A stretch of 64,000 nucleotides of DNA from LMUY01 sp965276785 (GTDB lineage: Bacteria > Pseudomonadota > Alphaproteobacteria > Acetobacterales > Acetobacteraceae). The notes under the pieces are model-generated. The model worked only from the letters and a program-made list of their open reading frames with translations, had not been told where the DNA came from and made no database searches. Position 1 is the first letter of the stretch, and every line of letters starts with the position of its first letter. Position numbers and translations under genes: made by a program. Positions 61,241-64,000 of the stretch are shown here, in pieces. The DNA lies in assembly GCA_965276785.1 (NCBI GenBank), contig OZ255629.1, positions 2,046,001 through 2,110,000 of the forward strand, written 5' to 3'.

Positions 61241-62446
61241 ATGATCAGCGTCGCCGAAGCGCGCGCGCGCATCCTGGCGCCGCTCCGCCCCACCCCGGTG
61301 GAAACCGTGGGTTTGGCCGAGGCTTGGGGGCGCGTGCTCGCAGCACCCGTCGCCGCCCGCCGCACCCAGCCACCGGCCGACGTCTCCGCCATGGACGGCT
61401 ATGCTTTGCGTGCAGCGGATGCAGCGCTGGGCGCACGGTTGCGCGTGGTGGGCAGCGCACCGGCCGGGCATCCGTTTGCCGGCGACGTGGCGCCGGGCGA
61501 GGCGGTCCGCCTGTTCACCGGCAGCGTCGTCCCCCCCGGTGCCGACGCCATCCTGTTGCAGGAAGATGCCACGCGTGACGGCGAGTTCGTCACCGTGCAG
61601 GAGGCCTGCGTGCCGGGTCGCCACATTAGGCGCGCCGGGCAGGACTTTGCTGCCGGCGACGTATTGCTGCAGCCAGGGCGCCGGCTGGGTGCGCGCGATA
61701 TCGGGTTGGCGGCGGCGGCCGACCACCCCTGGCTGGCCGTGCATCGCCGTCCCCGCATCGCCATCCTGGCCACGGGCGATGAAATCGCTATGCCCGGCGA
61801 GCCGGTCGGGCCGGGCGGGGTCGTCAGCTCCAACTCCCATGCCATCGCAGCGCTGGTCAGGGCTGGCGGCGGCGAGCCCATGCTGCTGCCGGTGGCGCCG
61901 GATGACCCGGCGGCAATTGGCGCTGCGGTGGACGCAGCCCGTGCCGCCGAGATGTTGGTCACCACCGGCGGGGCCAGCGTAGGCGACCACGACCTGGTGC
62001 AGCAATCGTTGGTGCAGCGCGGCTTTGAGCTCGATTTCTGGAAAGTGGCGATGCGCCCGGGCAAGCCGCTGATCGCGGGACATGTCGGGCCCACCCCCGT
62101 GCTTGGCTTGCCGGGCAACCCGGTCTCGGCGCTGATTTGCGCGGCGCTGTTCCTGTTGCCGAGCCTGGACGTGATGGGCGGGCTGCCCGCGGCAGCGCCC
62201 CGCACTGAGCGCGCTATTCTGGGGGCAGCCGTAAAGGAGAACGATCGGCGCGCCGACCACCTGCGCGCCAGCCTCGGCAACGGACCCGGTGGGCTGCTGA
62301 TTGCCACCCCGTTCCCGCGCCAGGATTCCGGCCTGCTGAACATGCTCACCCGCGCGGACGCCTTGATCTTGCGCGCCCCTTTCGCGCCCGCGCTGCCTGA
62401 AGGCGGCGAGGTCGAGGTCATCCGGCTGGACAGCCTGGGATTGTAG
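61241..62446 (+). CDS. moeA: Molybdopterin molybdotransferase
   Basis: The protein has 401 residues. MoeA landmarks are MDGYALRAADAALGARLRVV, GEAVRLFTGSVVPPGADAIL, LGARDIGLAAAADHPWLAVH, ILATGDEI, SSNSHAIAALV, TTGGASVGDHDLV, MRPGKPLIAG and GLPGNPVSALI. It inserts molybdate into adenylylated molybdopterin. It follows moaC in the trp/mo operon. There is a short gap with the tandem repeat and no better start is nearby. The next gene lexA has its own promoter. Confidence 0.95.
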   Translation: MISVAEARARILAPLRPTPVETVGLAEAWGRVLAAPVAARRTQPPADVSAMDGYALRAADAALGARLRVVGSAPAGHPFAGDVAPGEAVRLFTGSVVPPGADAILLQEDATRDGEFVTVQEACVPGRHIRRAGQDFAAGDVLLQPGRRLGARDIGLAAAADHPWLAVHRRPRIAILATGDEIAMPGEPVGPGGVVSSNSHAIAALVRAGGGEPMLLPVAPDDPAAIGAAVDAARAAEMLVTTGGASVGDHDLVQQSLVQRGFELDFWKVAMRPGKPLIAGHVGPTPVLGLPGNPVSALICAALFLLPSLDVMGGLPAAAPRTERAILGAAVKENDRRADHLRASLGNGPGGLLIATPFPRQDSGLLNMLTRADALILRAPFAPALPEGGEVEVIRLDSLGL

Positions 62447-62477
62447 CGCCCGATTGCAGACGTGCCCGCCTAAACGC

Positions 62478-62507
62478 TTGACGGCGCGAGTGGAACCAAC
62501 CTAGAAC
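62478..62507 (+). promoter_or_regulatory. lexA promoter with LexA (SOS) operator GAAC-N7-GAAC
   Basis: The operator GAAC CAACCTA GAAC is at 62493-62507, the reverse complement of the alphaproteobacterial consensus GTTC-N7-GTTC. A -35-like TTGACG lies at 62478-62483, and the -10 region (about TAGAAC, 62502-62507) overlaps the operator. It stands 64 bases before the lexA ATG, so it explains autorepression by LexA. Confidence 0.85.
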
Positions 62508-62570
62508 ACCGTAGGTTGCTGATTTGTTCCGACCACAAGCAGACGTCGGAGTCCGTAGAGGAGAGTTCGC

Positions 62571-63302
62571 ATGCTCACGCGAAAGCAGCATGAGCTGTTG
62601 GTGTTTATCGACCATCATCTGCGCAGCACGGGTTTTTCCCCCTCGTTCGAGGAAATGAAGGACGCGTTGAAGCTGCGCTCGAAGTCCGGCATCCACCGGT
62701 TGATTTCGGCATTGGAGGAGCGTGGCTTCATTGAGCGCCACCACCATCGCGCCCGTGCGCTCGAGGTGATCCGCATGCCGGACAAGGCCCCCGCGCTGCG
62801 AGAGGAAGCGCCGGCGTTGGCTCCCCCCGCCGTTGCCCCGCCCGCCTTTGCGCCAAACGTGATTCGCGGCGATTTCAGCGGCAACCGCTTGGCCGGCGTG
62901 CGTGCCGCCAGCGAGGCCGCGGCGGTGCAATTGCCGCTCTATGGCCGCATCGCCGCCGGCCAACCGATCGAGGCGCTGCGGGACGGCGGCAGCCAGATTG
63001 AGGTGCCGCTCGCCATGCTCGGCAGCGGTGAGCACTACGCGCTGGAGGTGGCCGGCGATTCGATGATTGACGCCGGCATTCTGGACACCGACACCGTCAT
63101 CATCCGCAAAGGCGAGACAGCGGAGAACGGGCAGATTGTCGTGGCAATGGTCGACGACTCGGAGGTGACGCTGAAGCGCTTGCGCCGCCGCGGCAGCACC
63201 ATCGTGCTGGAGCCGGCCAACCCGAACTACGAAGTGCGGATTTTCCCCGCCGACCGGGTGAAGGTGCAGGGCAGGCTGGTGGGGCTGCTCCGGCGGTACT
63301 AA
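62571..63302 (+). CDS. lexA: LexA repressor, SOS response
   Basis: The protein has 243 residues, including the long linker usual in Alphaproteobacteria. The winged HTH is residues 1-70 (LTRKQHELLVFIDHH, GIHRLISALEERGFIERHHH). Cleavage site Ala129-Gly130 (RIAAGQP), nucleophile Ser164 (AGDSMIDAG) and Lys202 (VTLKRLRR) form the self-cleavage centre. DNA damage and RecA* would trigger its cleavage. The SOS box in front of its own gene is at 62493-62507. GAGGAGAG precedes the ATG. Confidence 0.97.
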   Translation: MLTRKQHELLVFIDHHLRSTGFSPSFEEMKDALKLRSKSGIHRLISALEERGFIERHHHRARALEVIRMPDKAPALREEAPALAPPAVAPPAFAPNVIRGDFSGNRLAGVRAASEAAAVQLPLYGRIAAGQPIEALRDGGSQIEVPLAMLGSGEHYALEVAGDSMIDAGILDTDTVIIRKGETAENGQIVVAMVDDSEVTLKRLRRRGSTIVLEPANPNYEVRIFPADRVKVQGRLVGLLRRY

Positions 63303-63356
63303 GCTCCGCCCCCAGAGCTCTTCGCCCCTTCGGCGGAAGGCACCGGGGGACAGGCG

Positions 63357-64000
63357 ATGGAGCAAGCAGCCCGCGTGACGGCGCAGGTCGAGCGGCGGCT
63401 CATCCCGTTGCTCGCGCTATGCTACTTTTTCAACATCCTGGATCGCGGTAACATCGGCCTCGCCGCGTTGACCATGAACCACGACCTCGGGCTGTCCGCC
63501 GCCGCGTTCGGCTTCGGCGCCGGGGTGTTCTTCATCCCGTATTTCGTCTTCGAAGTGCCATCCAACCTGGCGCTGCAACGTTTTGGCGCCCGCAGGTGGC
63601 TCGCCCGCATCCTGGTCTCCTGGGGCCTGATCGCCAGCGCGACCGCGTTCGTCTGGGATGCAACCAGCTTTTACGTGGTGCGCGCGGTGCTCGGCGCGGC
63701 GGAGGCCGGGTTCTTTCCCGGCATCGTATTCTATCTCACGCTGTGGATCCCGGAGGCCCGGCGGGGCCGCATCGTGGCCGTCTTCATGGCTGCGATCCCG
63801 GTGTCCGCGCTGGTCGGCGCGCCGGTAGGAGGTGCCCTGCTCGGCACGGAGGGATTGCTGGGCCTGCATGGCTGGCAATGGCTGTTCATCCTGGAGGGCG
63901 TCCCGGCCGTCCTGCTGGGCTTCGTCGTGCTTCGCGCCCTGCCCGACCGCCCGGACCAGGCGGCCTGGCTGGCCGAAGACGACCGCCGCTGGTTAGTCGA
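63357..64000 (+). CDS. MFS transporter, ACS type (runs off the window)
   Basis: About 214 codons are present from the ATG at 63357 (GGGGGA upstream). Text such as CYFFNILDRGNIGLAALTMN, FEVPSNLALQRFGARRWLAR, GAAEAGFFPGIVFYLTLWIP and WQWLFILEGVPAVLLGFVVL is typical of ACS carriers for organic acids (tartrate, galactarate, 4-hydroxyphenylacetate type). It follows lexA by 54 bases but is probably independent of the SOS operon. It is the third carrier of this subgroup in the window. Confidence 0.92.
   Translation, partial: MEQAARVTAQVERRLIPLLALCYFFNILDRGNIGLAALTMNHDLGLSAAAFGFGAGVFFIPYFVFEVPSNLALQRFGARRWLARILVSWGLIASATAFVWDATSFYVVRAVLGAAEAGFFPGIVFYLTLWIPEARRGRIVAVFMAAIPVSALVGAPVGGALLGTEGLLGLHGWQWLFILEGVPAVLLGFVVLRALPDRPDQAAWLAEDDRRWLV

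Overview
The window reads as a GC-rich alphaproteobacterial chromosome, plausibly Rhodospirillales/Acetobacteraceae (the family is inference). The best evidence is the right end: trpG-trpD-trpC-moaC-moeA-lexA in one direction, with an alphaproteobacterial-type LexA box (GAAC-N7-GAAC) in front of lexA. No tRNA, rRNA or CRISPR array was seen.

Layout. 1-6714 (minus strand): a catabolic set of LysR regulator, MmgE/PrpD protein, SMP-30 lactonase, aldehyde dehydrogenase and MFS carrier, preceded by an SDR and an internally deleted periplasmic binding protein gene. 6916-7664: IS6-family remnant. 7731-16807 (minus strand): an unusual redox-signalling locus of di-haem cytochrome c peroxidase-like protein, DAHL-like sensor kinase, tandem-receiver response regulator, a membrane Fe-S protein carrying FHA-like and cyclic-nucleotide-binding-like domains, and a flavin/2Fe-2S reductase. 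16844-17620: more IS remnants. 17662-19185: OprB-like porin.

19607-31219: a CoA-thioester degradation cluster (SDR, hydrolase, two MFS carriers, SCP2-type thiolase, two MaoC hot-dog proteins, SDR, acyl-CoA dehydrogenase, acyl-CoA ligase) ending in a TetR gene. The same palindrome, CTACY-N4-RGTAG, occurs at three promoters in this cluster. 28055-28648 and 31289-33150 hold remnants of IS5, IS6, IS21, IS110 and Tn3-family elements. 33276-38534: hydantoinase/oxoprolinase A and B subunits with an MFS carrier. 38701-53463: a second large catabolic region (two metallo-beta-lactamase-fold hydrolases, CMD-family protein, aldehyde dehydrogenase, 3-hydroxyisobutyrate-dehydrogenase-like protein, DUF35 plus thiolase-like pair, SDR, class III CoA-transferase, acyl-CoA dehydrogenase, LysR, crotonase, PrpD paralogue, second ligase).

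53807-55486: an AT-richer putative toxin C-terminus/immunity cassette. 55563-58197: peptide-type ABC binding protein and an orphan GspK. 58308-64000: core trp/mo/lexA block and the start of another MFS carrier.

Together the accessory genes suggest a soil or sediment bacterium that degrades cyclic or branched carboxylic acids (lipid-, terpenoid- or sterol-like) by CoA activation, dehydrogenation, hydration and thiolytic or retro-aldol cleavage, with uptake by MFS carriers. The actual substrates cannot be read from sequence alone.
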